In this document: in pieces, positions 18,556-26,713 of the stretch | How positions within the stretch are numbered: position 1 is the stretch's first letter | Layout of the letters: each line of letters starts with the position of its first letter | Origin: JBDZUZ01 sp040255445 | GTDB lineage: Bacteria; Planctomycetota; Phycisphaerae; Phycisphaerales; UBA1924 | DNA length: 36,369 nucleotides | Direction: 5' to 3' | Assembly: GCA_040255445.1 (NCBI GenBank) | Contig: JBDZUZ010000017.1 | Span: 1 to 36,369, forward strand | Notes under the pieces: generated by a model | What the model saw: the letters and a program-made list of their open reading frames with translations, nothing else | Told to the model about the DNA's origin: nothing | Databases searched by the model: none | Position numbers and translations under genes: made by a program

Positions 18556-19833
18556 TCAATCCCTGCCCGCGGCTTGCTCCACATCGCCGCCCCCCAGCGA
18601 CGGCAGGTCGGTCTGCAGGACCATGCATGAACCAAGGATCGGGTACTCAAGAGAGAAGCGGTGCAGTTCGTAACTCTCCGGGTTCCAGCCCAGCCTGTCG
18701 AAGCAGTAGGCCAGCGAGTTCTCGTACTCGGGCGCTTCGCGCAACCGCGCGGCCCGCAGCCCGCGCCCCATCCGCTCCACACCCGCCGATACCGGCAGGA
18801 CGCGCCACTGGTCGGGCCGGTGCGCCAGCGGATCGACGCCCGCAGCGCTGACCAGGACAGCGCGGTGCGCCAGGCCGAACCCCGGCGGCGCCCACAGATC
18901 GATCACCCCCAGGCCGATCGGATCGCGCACCGTCAGCATGATGGCGTTCATCGGGTTCTCCTGCGTCCGCCACCGGGCGCCCCGAAGCCCTCGGCGCACC
19001 TCGCCGACATACACCGTGATCGCCGCCCGTTCCCCGATCGCCTGATCCGAGAACTGATACTCGACGTTGCCATCGGGCAGCTCAACCGCGTGCAGCTTCG
19101 GCAGCGGGTGTGAGCAAAACTCGGGCAGCAGGGGAACCCCGCCCGCCACACTCTCGGGCGCGATGGGGAGCGCTGTCACACGCCGAGGCCCCGGCGCTTC
19201 CGTGTCGTGCTCGACCGTTCTTGAGAGCCGCAGCACGCCTTCCTTTCGCACGCGGCGGACCCGCACGTGAGCCCGCACGGTCGCGAGATCAACCAGTTCC
19301 TCTCCAACCGGTGTGATGATCGCTGTGAGGACGCGCGCTGCGGTCTGCACGCCCCACACATAGCTCGTCGAGCGGTAGCCCGCACGCCGCGCCGCCCGGA
19401 GTGAGGCATCGCTCTCCTCGGGCGCGGCCGCGCTCTGCAGCATCACCTCGAACGAGGCGCGGTCGCCCGCGTGCGCCTTCGCCAGCTTCCGGTATCGATC
19501 GAGCGCTTCCCGCACACCCGCGACCGATGCCGTGTCGACGCCCCGGGCCGCGGCGGAGGCAAGGAATTTGTCCATGCCCTCGCCCCCGGGCAGATGCGGC
19601 ACCGCTGAGAGCGGCTCGCGCGCGTACGCGACCTTGAGCACGCGCCAGCACAGTGTCTTGTGGAGCCCCAGCAGCCGTTCGAGTTCGCGCGGCGAAACCT
19701 CGCCCGGGCAGAGGTGCGCCAAGATTCGGCGCAGACGTTCCCCCAGGTCCGCCAACGCGGCCTCGGCGTCGCCGCGGAAGTCGGAGGCGGCGGGGCCACG
19801 CATCGTGTCGGGGGAGCGGGGGGCGGGGGCCAT
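18556..19833 (-). CDS. Unrecognised protein with N-terminal HTH-like segment; paralogue family member 2, possible regulator
   Basis: A 425-residue cytoplasmic protein, start at ATG 19833 (MAPAPRSPD; an alternative ATG at 19803 would lose ten residues, and no clear Shine-Dalgarno decides). Residues ~48-70 (SPRELERLLGLHKTLCWRVLKVA) align with the HTH-like segment of the 13472 gene (both share G-[IL]-x-K-T-L-x-W). Further shared blocks: DRASFEVMLQSAAAPEE against DRGTLELILDNAAGSEE; VDLATVRAHVRVRRVR; GVPLLPEFC (Cys240); and a C-terminal 'YCFDRLGWNPESYELHRFSLEYP'. I do not recognise the large C-terminal domain. The gene is divergent from the dockerin gene at 19996, and a 27-bp perfect palindrome lies between them. 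Regulator of that gene or of itself is inferred. Confidence 0.8.
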   Translation of the reverse strand: MAPAPRSPDTMRGPAASDFRGDAEAALADLGERLRRILAHLCPGEVSPRELERLLGLHKTLCWRVLKVAYAREPLSAVPHLPGGEGMDKFLASAAARGVDTASVAGVREALDRYRKLAKAHAGDRASFEVMLQSAAAPEESDASLRAARRAGYRSTSYVWGVQTAARVLTAIITPVGEELVDLATVRAHVRVRRVRKEGVLRLSRTVEHDTEAPGPRRVTALPIAPESVAGGVPLLPEFCSHPLPKLHAVELPDGNVEYQFSDQAIGERAAITVYVGEVRRGLRGARWRTQENPMNAIMLTVRDPIGLGVIDLWAPPGFGLAHRAVLVSAAGVDPLAHRPDQWRVLPVSAGVERMGRGLRAARLREAPEYENSLAYCFDRLGWNPESYELHRFSLEYPILGSCMVLQTDLPSLGGGDVEQAAGRD

Positions 19834-19867
19834 GTGCAGGAACCGTACCAGACGCGAGGCCTTCGCG

Positions 19868-19901
19868 TCAGAAACGTTTTTCAGAAACTTTCTGAAAAAC
19901 G
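19868..19901. promoter_or_regulatory. 27-bp perfect palindrome plus an extra half-site, candidate operator
   Basis: The arms CGTTTTTCAGAAA (19875-19887) and TTTCTGAAAAACG (19889-19901) match perfectly around one central base. The half-site TCAGAAAC occurs twice directly (19868, 19881) and once inverted (19888-19895). It sits between the divergent starts at 19833 and 19996, ends immediately before the -35 of the plus-strand promoter, and has no T-tract on either side that would suit a terminator. This is operator architecture; the binding protein is presumably the adjacent HTH-like product. Confidence 0.65.
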
Positions 19902-19902
19902 C

Positions 19903-19931
19903 TTGCGGCTCCGCCGGGCATCCGATAGCTT
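19903..19931 (+). promoter_or_regulatory. Putative promoter for the 19996 gene
   Basis: TTGCGG (19903-19908), 17-nt spacer, TAGCTT (19926-19931). It adjoins the palindrome, so a bound regulator would touch or exclude RNA polymerase. Confidence 0.4.
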
Positions 19932-19995
19932 GCAACGCCAGGCCGAGATGCGGTCGATGATTCGAACATAACCCATACACCGCGAGGACAGCGCG

Positions 19996-22260
19996 ATGCG
20001 ATACACAACGAAGCCCCTCTGTTGCAGCCGCCTGCACGCCCACGCCGGGACCGCCGCGGCGGTCATCGCCGCGATCGCGTTCGCCCCTCCCGCGCTCGCT
20101 CAGTTCGCCGACGACTGCGCCTCCGCCCCCTCCGTGGCGGAGGGAGTGTTCACGTTTGATCTCGCCAACGCGAGCGGTGGGGCGGACCCCTTCACCGTCC
20201 CCTGCGCACAGGACCGCCTCGCCCTCATCGACGGCTGGGTCCTGTACACCCCGACAGTCTCGGGGCCGGTTTCGATCTCGACCGTCGGGCTCAGCACCGG
20301 CGACACCGTGCTCTCGGTACACGACTACTTCAGCGAGTTCGACTGCGCGTTCGCGCCCTTCCAGGTCCGTGCCTGCAACGACGACTTCGAGGGCCCCCAG
20401 AGCCGCGTTGTCGTGCTCGCGACGGCCGGACAGCCGATGCTCGTGCGCATCGCGGGTGCGATGGAGTCGCGTCCGTCGGGCTCGGTGCGCATCGAGACGT
20501 TCGCGCCTGTGGCGGGCGATACCTGCGACACCGCGATCGCGGCGACCCAGGGCACGAACATCTACTCCGTAGGCGATGCGGTGATCAACGACTTCGTATC
20601 GTGCTTCGGTCTGCGCGATGTCTGGTTCAGCTACACCCCGGAGGAGTCCGGCGCTCTCACAGTCTCGACGTGCGGCCAGCCGACGGCGGCGAACATCTCG
20701 ATCTTCAATGGCTGCGGCGACACGGTGCTGGCCTGCACCCCATTCGGCGGCTGTGCCGCGGCGGTGGGGGTCGATGCCGGCGTGCCGCTGCTCATCCGCA
20801 TCGCCAACGACGACGCCGTCGCTCCCGAGCAGTTCACCATCACGCTCGATCCCGGCGGCCTCCCGACCAACGACAACTGTTCCGCACCCCTGCCCATCGG
20901 CCTGGGCGAGACGGCGTTCGACAACACGTTCGCGACGACGGAGTTCCCGGTCTCCTGCGGTAGCGGACCCTTCCCGTTCGCCTCCGGGCTCGACCTCTGG
21001 TACGTCTTTACACCGCAGGAATCGGGCGTCTACGACATCACCACCGGCCAGAGCATCGGGATCGGTGATACCACGCTCGCGGTCTATTCGGCATGCTCTG
21101 ACCTTCCGATCGCGTGCGATGAGGACGGCAGCGGATTCCTCAGCTTCATCCGGACCGAACTCACCGCCGGCCAGCCGTACCTCATTCAGGTCTCCGGCGC
21201 GGGTCTTCCCGATGCGGGTTCACCGATCGACCGCGGCCAGGGCATCCTGACCCTTCGGCAGTCAATCCCGCCGGGCAACGATGATTGCAATGATGCGATC
21301 GACATCGGCGAAGGTCTCATCCCCTTCGATCTCTTCGATGCCACCACCGGACCGCAGCCGGCTTCGTGTGTTCCCGGCGGGCTCACCACCGGCCGCGATG
21401 TCTGGTTCCGCCACACACCCGCGCAGGATGGGCCGCTGGAACTGAACATCTCGGCGCAGACCGGCGCCACATTCGCTGTGTTCGCATCCTGCAGCGACAA
21501 CACGCCGCGCTCCGCTGGAACGTACTTCGATGCCCAGACCGGCGCCGACGCCGCTCGCGCGGTGTTCGATGCCCAATCCGGGGTTCCGCTGCTCATCCGC
21601 GTTTCCACCGCGGTCTCCCCCGACCTGCCCGACCTCCCCGGCGCGGCCGGTGAGCTGTACATCGGGCCGCCAACCGCGCCGATTGTTGTCAACGATCGAT
21701 GCGCCGCCGCACTCCCGATCTCGGCGGGCGCGACGCAGATCGACCTGGCCGGCGCGACCAAGGAGTGCAACGCCAGCGACGACCCGAGCTTCGATTCCTG
21801 CGCCTCGGTCATCGATAACAACGTCTTCTACCGGTTCACCGCGGCCGCGACCGAGCCCGTGACGATCCAGATCAATGACGGCGTCGACTATCCCTTCTTC
21901 GATGGGCTCGTCGTCTCGGTCCACTCGACGTGCGGCGGTCCGCCGGTCGCGTGCAGCTTCCCCTTCGGCGATGCGCCGGCGGATGCGCTCAGCTTCGATG
22001 CGATCGATGGCCAGGAGTACATCATCAGGGTCGGGTCGGTGGTGCGCTTCGGCTCGCTGGGAATCCTCGCCGGCGAGCTCGTCATCGATGCAACAGCGCC
22101 CTGTCCCGGCGACTGGGACGGCTCGGGCGGGATCGATGGCGACGACATCGTCGCGTTCTTCGCCGATTGGCAGATCGGCGAGGCCGACATCGACCAGTCC
22201 GGCGGTACCGACGGGGACGACATCACCTACTTCTTCGAGCGCTGGCAGGCGGGCTGCTGA
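19996..22260 (+). CDS. Secreted five-repeat PPC-like protein with GC-type dockerin module
   Basis: A 754-residue protein. Signal peptide runs to about residue 35 (GTAAAVIAAIAFAPPALAQ). Five repeats of 115-150 residues follow, each opening with 'N/D-D-x-C-x-x-A' (DDCASAPSVAEG, DTCDTAIAATQG, NDNCSAPLPIG, NDDCNDAIDIG, NDRCAAALPIS). The repeats contain 'D-[VL]-W-[FY]-x-[YFH]-T-P' and a conserved Cys pair (ACSDLPIACDED). These resemble bacterial pre-peptidase C-terminal (PPC)-type beta-sandwiches used in surface adhesion or display. No catalytic domain accompanies them. The final module begins CPGDWDGSGGIDGDD and ends RWQAGC. The gene is divergent from the HTH-like gene 18556-19833 and is probably controlled from the palindrome at 19875-19901. 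Confidence 0.9.
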   Translation: MRYTTKPLCCSRLHAHAGTAAAVIAAIAFAPPALAQFADDCASAPSVAEGVFTFDLANASGGADPFTVPCAQDRLALIDGWVLYTPTVSGPVSISTVGLSTGDTVLSVHDYFSEFDCAFAPFQVRACNDDFEGPQSRVVVLATAGQPMLVRIAGAMESRPSGSVRIETFAPVAGDTCDTAIAATQGTNIYSVGDAVINDFVSCFGLRDVWFSYTPEESGALTVSTCGQPTAANISIFNGCGDTVLACTPFGGCAAAVGVDAGVPLLIRIANDDAVAPEQFTITLDPGGLPTNDNCSAPLPIGLGETAFDNTFATTEFPVSCGSGPFPFASGLDLWYVFTPQESGVYDITTGQSIGIGDTTLAVYSACSDLPIACDEDGSGFLSFIRTELTAGQPYLIQVSGAGLPDAGSPIDRGQGILTLRQSIPPGNDDCNDAIDIGEGLIPFDLFDATTGPQPASCVPGGLTTGRDVWFRHTPAQDGPLELNISAQTGATFAVFASCSDNTPRSAGTYFDAQTGADAARAVFDAQSGVPLLIRVSTAVSPDLPDLPGAAGELYIGPPTAPIVVNDRCAAALPISAGATQIDLAGATKECNASDDPSFDSCASVIDNNVFYRFTAAATEPVTIQINDGVDYPFFDGLVVSVHSTCGGPPVACSFPFGDAPADALSFDAIDGQEYIIRVGSVVRFGSLGILAGELVIDATAPCPGDWDGSGGIDGDDIVAFFADWQIGEADIDQSGGTDGDDITYFFERWQAGC

Positions 22261-22481
22261 CAGCCATTCGTGAGCGGGCTCGGCGCGTGCGGCGCCTCCG
22301 CCATGTGCTGACCGAAATCGCGGAATAACAGTCGCTCCTGCGGTGGCGATAGGACACCGCACCGGCCAAGTCGGCCGCCCCTGGCTATTCCGCACTTCGA
22401 TGAAGCCCGCCTGCGGCACCCCAACACTGTCGCGCAATGCGGAGCGTTCCTGTCAGCCGCATCTGGCTCAGTCCCGCGTGA

Positions 22482-23492
22482 TCAGCCAGTCGGCTCCGGC
22501 AGCCGCACCCAAATACGCGTCGTGAGACCCGGGGCCGGGTACTCGATCATCACCCGGTACGCGTCGAACTCCTCCGCGGGCTTCCCCGATCGCTCCACCG
22601 AGTGCTCGGCGATCGCCTTTGCATCACGCACGCCGCGGCACGCCATCCGACGCGTGCCGGGCCCGAGCGATTGCACCGAGACCGGCTGGTCGATCGCATC
22701 GAACGCATCCGCCGCGGGCGAGTCGGTCGGCGGCCCGCCGGCGACATTCAGCGTGACCGTCGGCATCGGGATGCCCAGGCCGCGGTGGATCAGCATGTCA
22801 AAGACCAGGACCGCGACGGGCTTGCGCATCGTGACGCCGAAGCTGTCGTACTTGCGTTCGGCCGTTGCCCAGCGCGGCGCGGTTCCGCGTGTGATCACAC
22901 CTGTCGCGACCGTCATCGGTTCTCCCGGCGTCGGCACGCCAGGGTCAACGCTCAGCAGCAGCGAAGCGCCGCGTCGCGTGGTGTGCATCCGCGGCAGTTG
23001 CGGCGAGCAGAAAGCGGGGATCAGCGCCTCGTGCGGATCGTTGCCGACGGGTCGACCGTCAAAGAGCGTCGTGCGCTCGATCGATGCGTCCTGAGGATGC
23101 GGCGCCGGGACACCGCACACGATGGAGCGTGACACGCCCTCACGCAATCTGCGGAAGCTGTCGCGTTGCTCTATATACACGGCATCGATGCGGCCCGGGA
23201 TCGTGGTCGACTCTACCAGCGTGTGGACCTGATAGGCCGATTCGAGCTGGCAGCCCATCAGGACGGTCATCGATTTGTACAGGCCCTGCCGCGCTGCCCG
23301 CTGGATCGCATCGCTCGAAGCCCCCGCCCGATCCGCGAGCGCTGCATCCAGCCCCGCCCGCCCCGCCGGGAAATGCATCAGCACCGACTCGAGTTCATCA
23401 ATCGCCGCGTCCAGGACGCGCACATCGAAGCCCGCCGCGGCGACACCCCGCGCCACCTGCCGCAGCCCCGCCGGCCCCGGACCTTCGGGAAG
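22482..23492 (-). pseudogene. Paralogue family member 3, HTH-bearing N-terminus missing
   Basis: About 335 residues align with the other two family members from roughly residue 80 onward: LPEGPGPAGLRQVARG against LPGGEGMDKFLASAAARG, then GRAGLDAALADRAG against DRASFEVMLQSAAA, 'EALIPAFCSPQLPRMH' against 'GVPLLPEFCSHPLPKLH', and the ending 'EEFDAYRVMIEYP'. Upstream of about 23492 the frame stays open to 23684, but those residues are only the antisense of the beta-helix gene and match nothing in the paralogues. The first ~80 residues, including the HTH-like segment and the promoter, are therefore absent. The stop is at 22482-22484. Either a real deletion or an assembly misjoin. An LPEPTG near the C-terminus is not a sortase signal, since no hydrophobic tail follows it. 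Confidence 0.75.
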
Positions 23493-24548
23493 TCGGGGCT
23501 CACGATCGACAACTGCGCGTTCGAGAACAACACACCGGTGACCGGCTTCGGCGTCATCGATCTGCCCGCCGGGACCTCGGTGATCCGCGACTCCTCCTTC
23601 ACGGGCAACAGCAAAGAGGTGGTACGGTTCATCGGGAACAACGCGAACATCCTGATCGAAGGATCGCGGTTCGAGAACAATCAATCGGTCAACGGCGTGC
23701 TGAGCTTCCCGGTCGTCAACGCCGGGACGAGCGTGCGCATCCGCGACACCGACTTCATCGGCAGCGAGGGCGGGAGCGTCGGCGGGCTCTTTCTCAACCT
23801 GTCGGGCGGCGTTGTCGAGGTGACCGACTCTCGCTTCGACGGAACCGTCGGCTCGGCGATCTTCGCGTACGTCGATGCCGGCGGTGATCTCACGGTCAAT
23901 CGGACATCGTTCCGCGGCACCGCCGGCCCCGCGATCATCACCAATGTGAACGATGGTTCCGCCACCATCGCCAACACGCTCATCGCCGGCGGCGCCAGCG
24001 AGGGGCTCTTCCTGCTCAGCAGCCAGAGCGCGGGCGTCACACGAATCACCAATACCACCGTCGCCGACAATCTCGGCTTCGGCGTCCGCGCCGAGGCGCT
24101 GGTCTTCGGCGAAGCGATCGTCGAGAACAGCATCCTGTCGGGCAATGGGTCCGGCCAGTCGCAGGCCCCGGTTTCTCCGCTCGGCACGCTCACGATCAGC
24201 AACAGCATCACGCAGGCCGATCCCGGATTCACCGATCGTGCTGCGGGCGACTACTCCCTCCGCGCCGACTCACCGGCGGTGGATGCGGGCAACAGCACCG
24301 CCGCGTTCGGCGACTTTGATCTTGTCGGTGGTGCGCGCATCGTCGGCGCCGCGATCGATCTGGGCGCTCTCGAGTTCCAGAACGCAACCTGCCCCGCCGA
24401 CTGGGACGGCTCCGGCGGTGTCGATGGCGACGACATCGGCGCCTTCTTCACGGACTGGCAGGCCGGGAACGCCGATATCGATGGATCCGGCGGCACCGAT
24501 GGCGACGACATCACGTTCTTCTTCGAGCGCTGGCAGGCGGGCTGCTGA
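23481..24548 (+). pseudogene. Parallel beta-helix (choice-of-anchor Q-like) protein with GC-type dockerin module, 5' end missing
   Basis: From TFGKSGLTIDNCAFENN onward the product is a right-handed parallel beta-helix: repeated short strands with stacked Asn and small residues (IDNCAFENN, IRDSSFTGN, IEGSRFENN, IRDTDFIG, VTDSRFDG, VNRTSFRG, ITNTTVADN, VENSILSGN). A typical closing cassette follows (DPGFTDRAAGDYSLRADSPAVDAGN...GAAIDLGALEF). The 52-residue module ends RWQAGC. There is no signal peptide or convincing start: the frame continues upstream to 23166, but that part is only the antisense of the minus-strand paralogue. About 320 beta-helix and module residues remain. The helical part probably began earlier, as these proteins usually have a signal peptide and several more coils. 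Same junction as the opposing truncated gene. Confidence 0.8.
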
Positions 24549-24583
24549 ACACGGTCCGCGGCATTGAATCCTCTCCTTCACCG

Positions 24584-24613
24584 CGGGGTCCGGCACACGC
24601 CGGGCCCCGTTTT
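24584..24613 (+). terminator. Intrinsic terminator after the beta-helix dockerin gene
   Basis: An 11-bp stem (CGGGGTCCGGC / GCCGGGCCCCG, one G-U pair) with loop ACAC, followed by TTTT at 24610-24613. It lies 35 nt after the stop and marks the right end of the dockerin island. Confidence 0.8.
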
Positions 24614-24780
24614 CCGCGCGGCATCCGGCCGCGATCCTCGGCCGAAGCCAGACAGCCGTCGAACGCACACGCGAACCTGAAATCCGGAAACGGTCTCGGC
24701 GACCGCCCGCCCCCCACGGCATCAGATCCCGTACACCGGTCCCGCGGCGAAGCAGCCGCCAAAGCACAGGAGCCTCCACC

Positions 24781-25797
24781 ATGATCGATCATCTCTCCCG
24801 CCGTGACTGGCTCCGTGCCGTCGGCGCAGCCGGCCTGGGCATCGCCGCGGCCCCCGCGGTCGCGAGCGCGCGGCCGCAGCGCATCGCTCCGTCCCGTTCC
24901 GCGGCCTCCAACGCCGGGTTCTACCGCACCACCGCCGGCTCGATCGAGGTCACGATCGTGACCGATGGCGGCATTTCCCTTGCGCCGGTCCATCCCACGA
25001 TAGGTGTCGATCAGCCCGCCGATGTCGTTCAGGCCGCGGCCGACGAGTTTGCGATCCCCGATGACGCCTTCAACCACGTGAACTGCGTCGTGGTTCGTTC
25101 GCCCGATGGACTCGTGCTCATCGATACCGGCGTGGGCCCGGCCTTCGGACCCACCGCGGGGCGCCTGCAGGAGAACCTTGCCGCGGCGGGCTTCAAGCCC
25201 GAAGACATCGATGCGGTGCTGCTGACGCACGCGCACGTCGACCACATCGGGGGCCTTGCCTCCGGGTTTCCGCAGCCGGGCGGAAAGCCGCTCTTCCGCA
25301 ACGCCAGCGTGTACTTGATGGATGAGGAGCGGCGCTTCTGGCTCGATGGCGCGCCCGATCTCTCGGGTCAACCCATTCCCGACGAGATGCGCCGGACCCT
25401 CGCCGCCGCCGCGCAGGCCGCGCTCGGCGCTGTGAAGGACAAACTCGAGTCCATGGGCGAGGGCCGTCCGCCCGCCCGCGGCATCGAGGTGCTCCCGCTT
25501 CCGGGCCACACTCCGGGTCACTGCGGTTTGATCATCGGCGACGGCGCCGACCGCATCCTCTTCACCGGCGACACCATCATGATGGTCCCCATCGGCCCGC
25601 TGCACCCCGAGTGGCAACTCGCCTTCGACACCGACGGAGCGATGGGCCGCCGCACACGTCAATCTCTCTACGAGCGGCTCGTGTCCGAACGCCTCCGTAT
25701 CGCAGGTCCGCACATCCCCTTCCCGTCGCTCGGTCACATGCGCCGTCGCCGTGGCGATTCGGGTTACGAGTTCCTCGCCGAAGCCTGGCGCTGGTAG
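24781..25797 (+). CDS. Tat-exported metallo-beta-lactamase-fold hydrolase
   Basis: A 338-residue protein. AGGAG (24768-24772) lies 8 nt before the ATG. The N-terminus SRRDWLRAVGAAGLG is a twin-arginine signal ending near ASA (residue 30), so the enzyme is exported folded, probably with metals bound. The MBL-fold metal motif T-H-A-H-V-D-H is at 149-155 (His150, His152, Asp154, His155), followed by His247 in PGHTPGH, Asp264 in FTGD and a final His311 in PHIPFPSLGH. The order and the HIPFPSLGH end resemble the methyl parathion hydrolase/lactonase-like branch. A lactone, ester or phosphotriester substrate is possible but undetermined. A strong terminator follows, so it is transcribed alone. Confidence 0.92.
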   Translation: MIDHLSRRDWLRAVGAAGLGIAAAPAVASARPQRIAPSRSAASNAGFYRTTAGSIEVTIVTDGGISLAPVHPTIGVDQPADVVQAAADEFAIPDDAFNHVNCVVVRSPDGLVLIDTGVGPAFGPTAGRLQENLAAAGFKPEDIDAVLLTHAHVDHIGGLASGFPQPGGKPLFRNASVYLMDEERRFWLDGAPDLSGQPIPDEMRRTLAAAAQAALGAVKDKLESMGEGRPPARGIEVLPLPGHTPGHCGLIIGDGADRILFTGDTIMMVPIGPLHPEWQLAFDTDGAMGRRTRQSLYERLVSERLRIAGPHIPFPSLGHMRRRRGDSGYEFLAEAWRW

Positions 25798-25827
25798 CCA
25801 TCGCAGCCTTCCTTCGCTAACCCGTGC

Positions 25828-25858
25828 CGAGGCGGACGACTGTCCGCCTCGTTTTCTT
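25828..25858 (+). terminator. Intrinsic terminator after the MBL-fold gene
   Basis: A perfect 10-bp stem (CGAGGCGGAC / GTCCGCCTCG) with loop GACT, followed by TTTTCTT. Textbook Rho-independent structure. Confidence 0.92.
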
Positions 25859-25953
25859 CGTTCGCCTGGTTCCCCGGTCACAGAGCGTGCGGTTGCCGCA
25901 TCACACATCGCAGGCCGGCCGCGGCGACCGCCGCAACACACAGGAGCCCTGCG

Positions 25954-26418
25954 ATGTCAGCACTCGATGTCTCGTCTACCCAAGTCCCGGCCAGCACTTC
26001 TGCAATCGGCAGGAACGCTCGCATCGGATCCTGGATCGCCCAGATCGCCGCCGCGGCGATCCTCGGCCAAACGCTCTTCTTCAAATTCACCGGGGCGCCC
26101 GAGGCGGTCGCCATCTTCTCGGCGCTGGGCGTCGAGCCGTGGGGCCGCATCGCGACCGGCGTCATTGAATTGATCACCGTCGCCGCGTTGCTGATCCCAC
26201 GCACGGCCGCGATCGGCGGCGTCATGGCCGTCGGACTCATGGTCGGGGCGATCGGCGCCCACCTCACGCGGCTGGGGATCGAGGTCGAGGGTGACGGCGG
26301 CACACTCTTCGTCCTGGCCTTGATCACGCTCGCCGCGGGCTTGATCGTCGCCGGCCTGCACCGGGCGGAGCTCCAGGGGTTCGCAAGGTCGGCCGCAGCG
26401 CGGCTCCGGACCGCCTGA
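25954..26418 (+). CDS. DoxX-like inner-membrane protein
   Basis: A 154-residue protein. AGGAG (25942-25946) lies 7 nt before the ATG. There are four predicted membrane segments: IAQIAAAAILGQTLFF, a second around IATGVIELITVAALLI, a third around AAIGGVMAVGLMVGAIGAHL, and a fourth around LFVLALITLAAGLIVAGL. The F-K-F-T-G motif after helix 1 and the E-L-I-T pair in helix 2 fit the DoxX/DoxX-like family, small four-helix proteins often linked to thiol or quinone redox homeostasis. The length is normal for the family. It lies between terminators, so its link to the MBL-fold gene upstream is adjacency only. Confidence 0.82.
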   Translation: MSALDVSSTQVPASTSAIGRNARIGSWIAQIAAAAILGQTLFFKFTGAPEAVAIFSALGVEPWGRIATGVIELITVAALLIPRTAAIGGVMAVGLMVGAIGAHLTRLGIEVEGDGGTLFVLALITLAAGLIVAGLHRAELQGFARSAAARLRTA

Positions 26419-26555
26419 GCCGCCCCCCTCCCCGCCCCCGCCGCGCGGATAGGGCGACGCTACGAACGCAAGCGCAATCTCTGCATGCCGATCAGAATTT
26501 CGTGACCCGCCCGGACATGCCGGATACAGTTTCATCACAACCAGGCCCCACCACC

Positions 26556-26598
26556 AAGGGCACGGCAGGCTTTATGTCGCCGTGCCCTTCCCCCTTTT
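26556..26598 (+). terminator. Hairpin with weak T-tract after the DoxX-like gene
   Basis: A perfect 11-bp stem (AAGGGCACGGC / GCCGTGCCCTT), 12-nt loop, followed by CCCCCTTTT. It lies about 140 nt after the stop. The C-run before the Ts makes it a less certain terminator. Confidence 0.6.
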
Positions 26599-26625
26599 GG
26601 ACCTGTTTGATCGCATTTTGATAGG
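26597..26625 (+). promoter_or_regulatory. Putative promoter for the acetyltransferase gene
   Basis: TTGGAC (26597-26602), 17-nt spacer, GATAGG (26620-26625). It would give a leader of about 80 nt to the ATG at 26714. Confidence 0.35.
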
Positions 26626-26713
26626 GTGCTTCGATGCCGCGGGAGGCTCTCCCGCGCTCGCCCAGGAGGCCGCACCCTCATGCGGTCAAACGACTTGCGC
26701 CGATAACCCGGGG

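Noticed and set aside
22482..22500. LPxTG-like sortase signal (LPEPTG) at the end of the third paralogue
   Set aside because: It ends the protein with no hydrophobic segment or basic tail, and the protein family is cytoplasmic.
23166..23480. N-terminal extension of the beta-helix dockerin frame
   Set aside because: It is the antisense reading of the truncated paralogue gene and has no signal peptide or beta-helix pattern.
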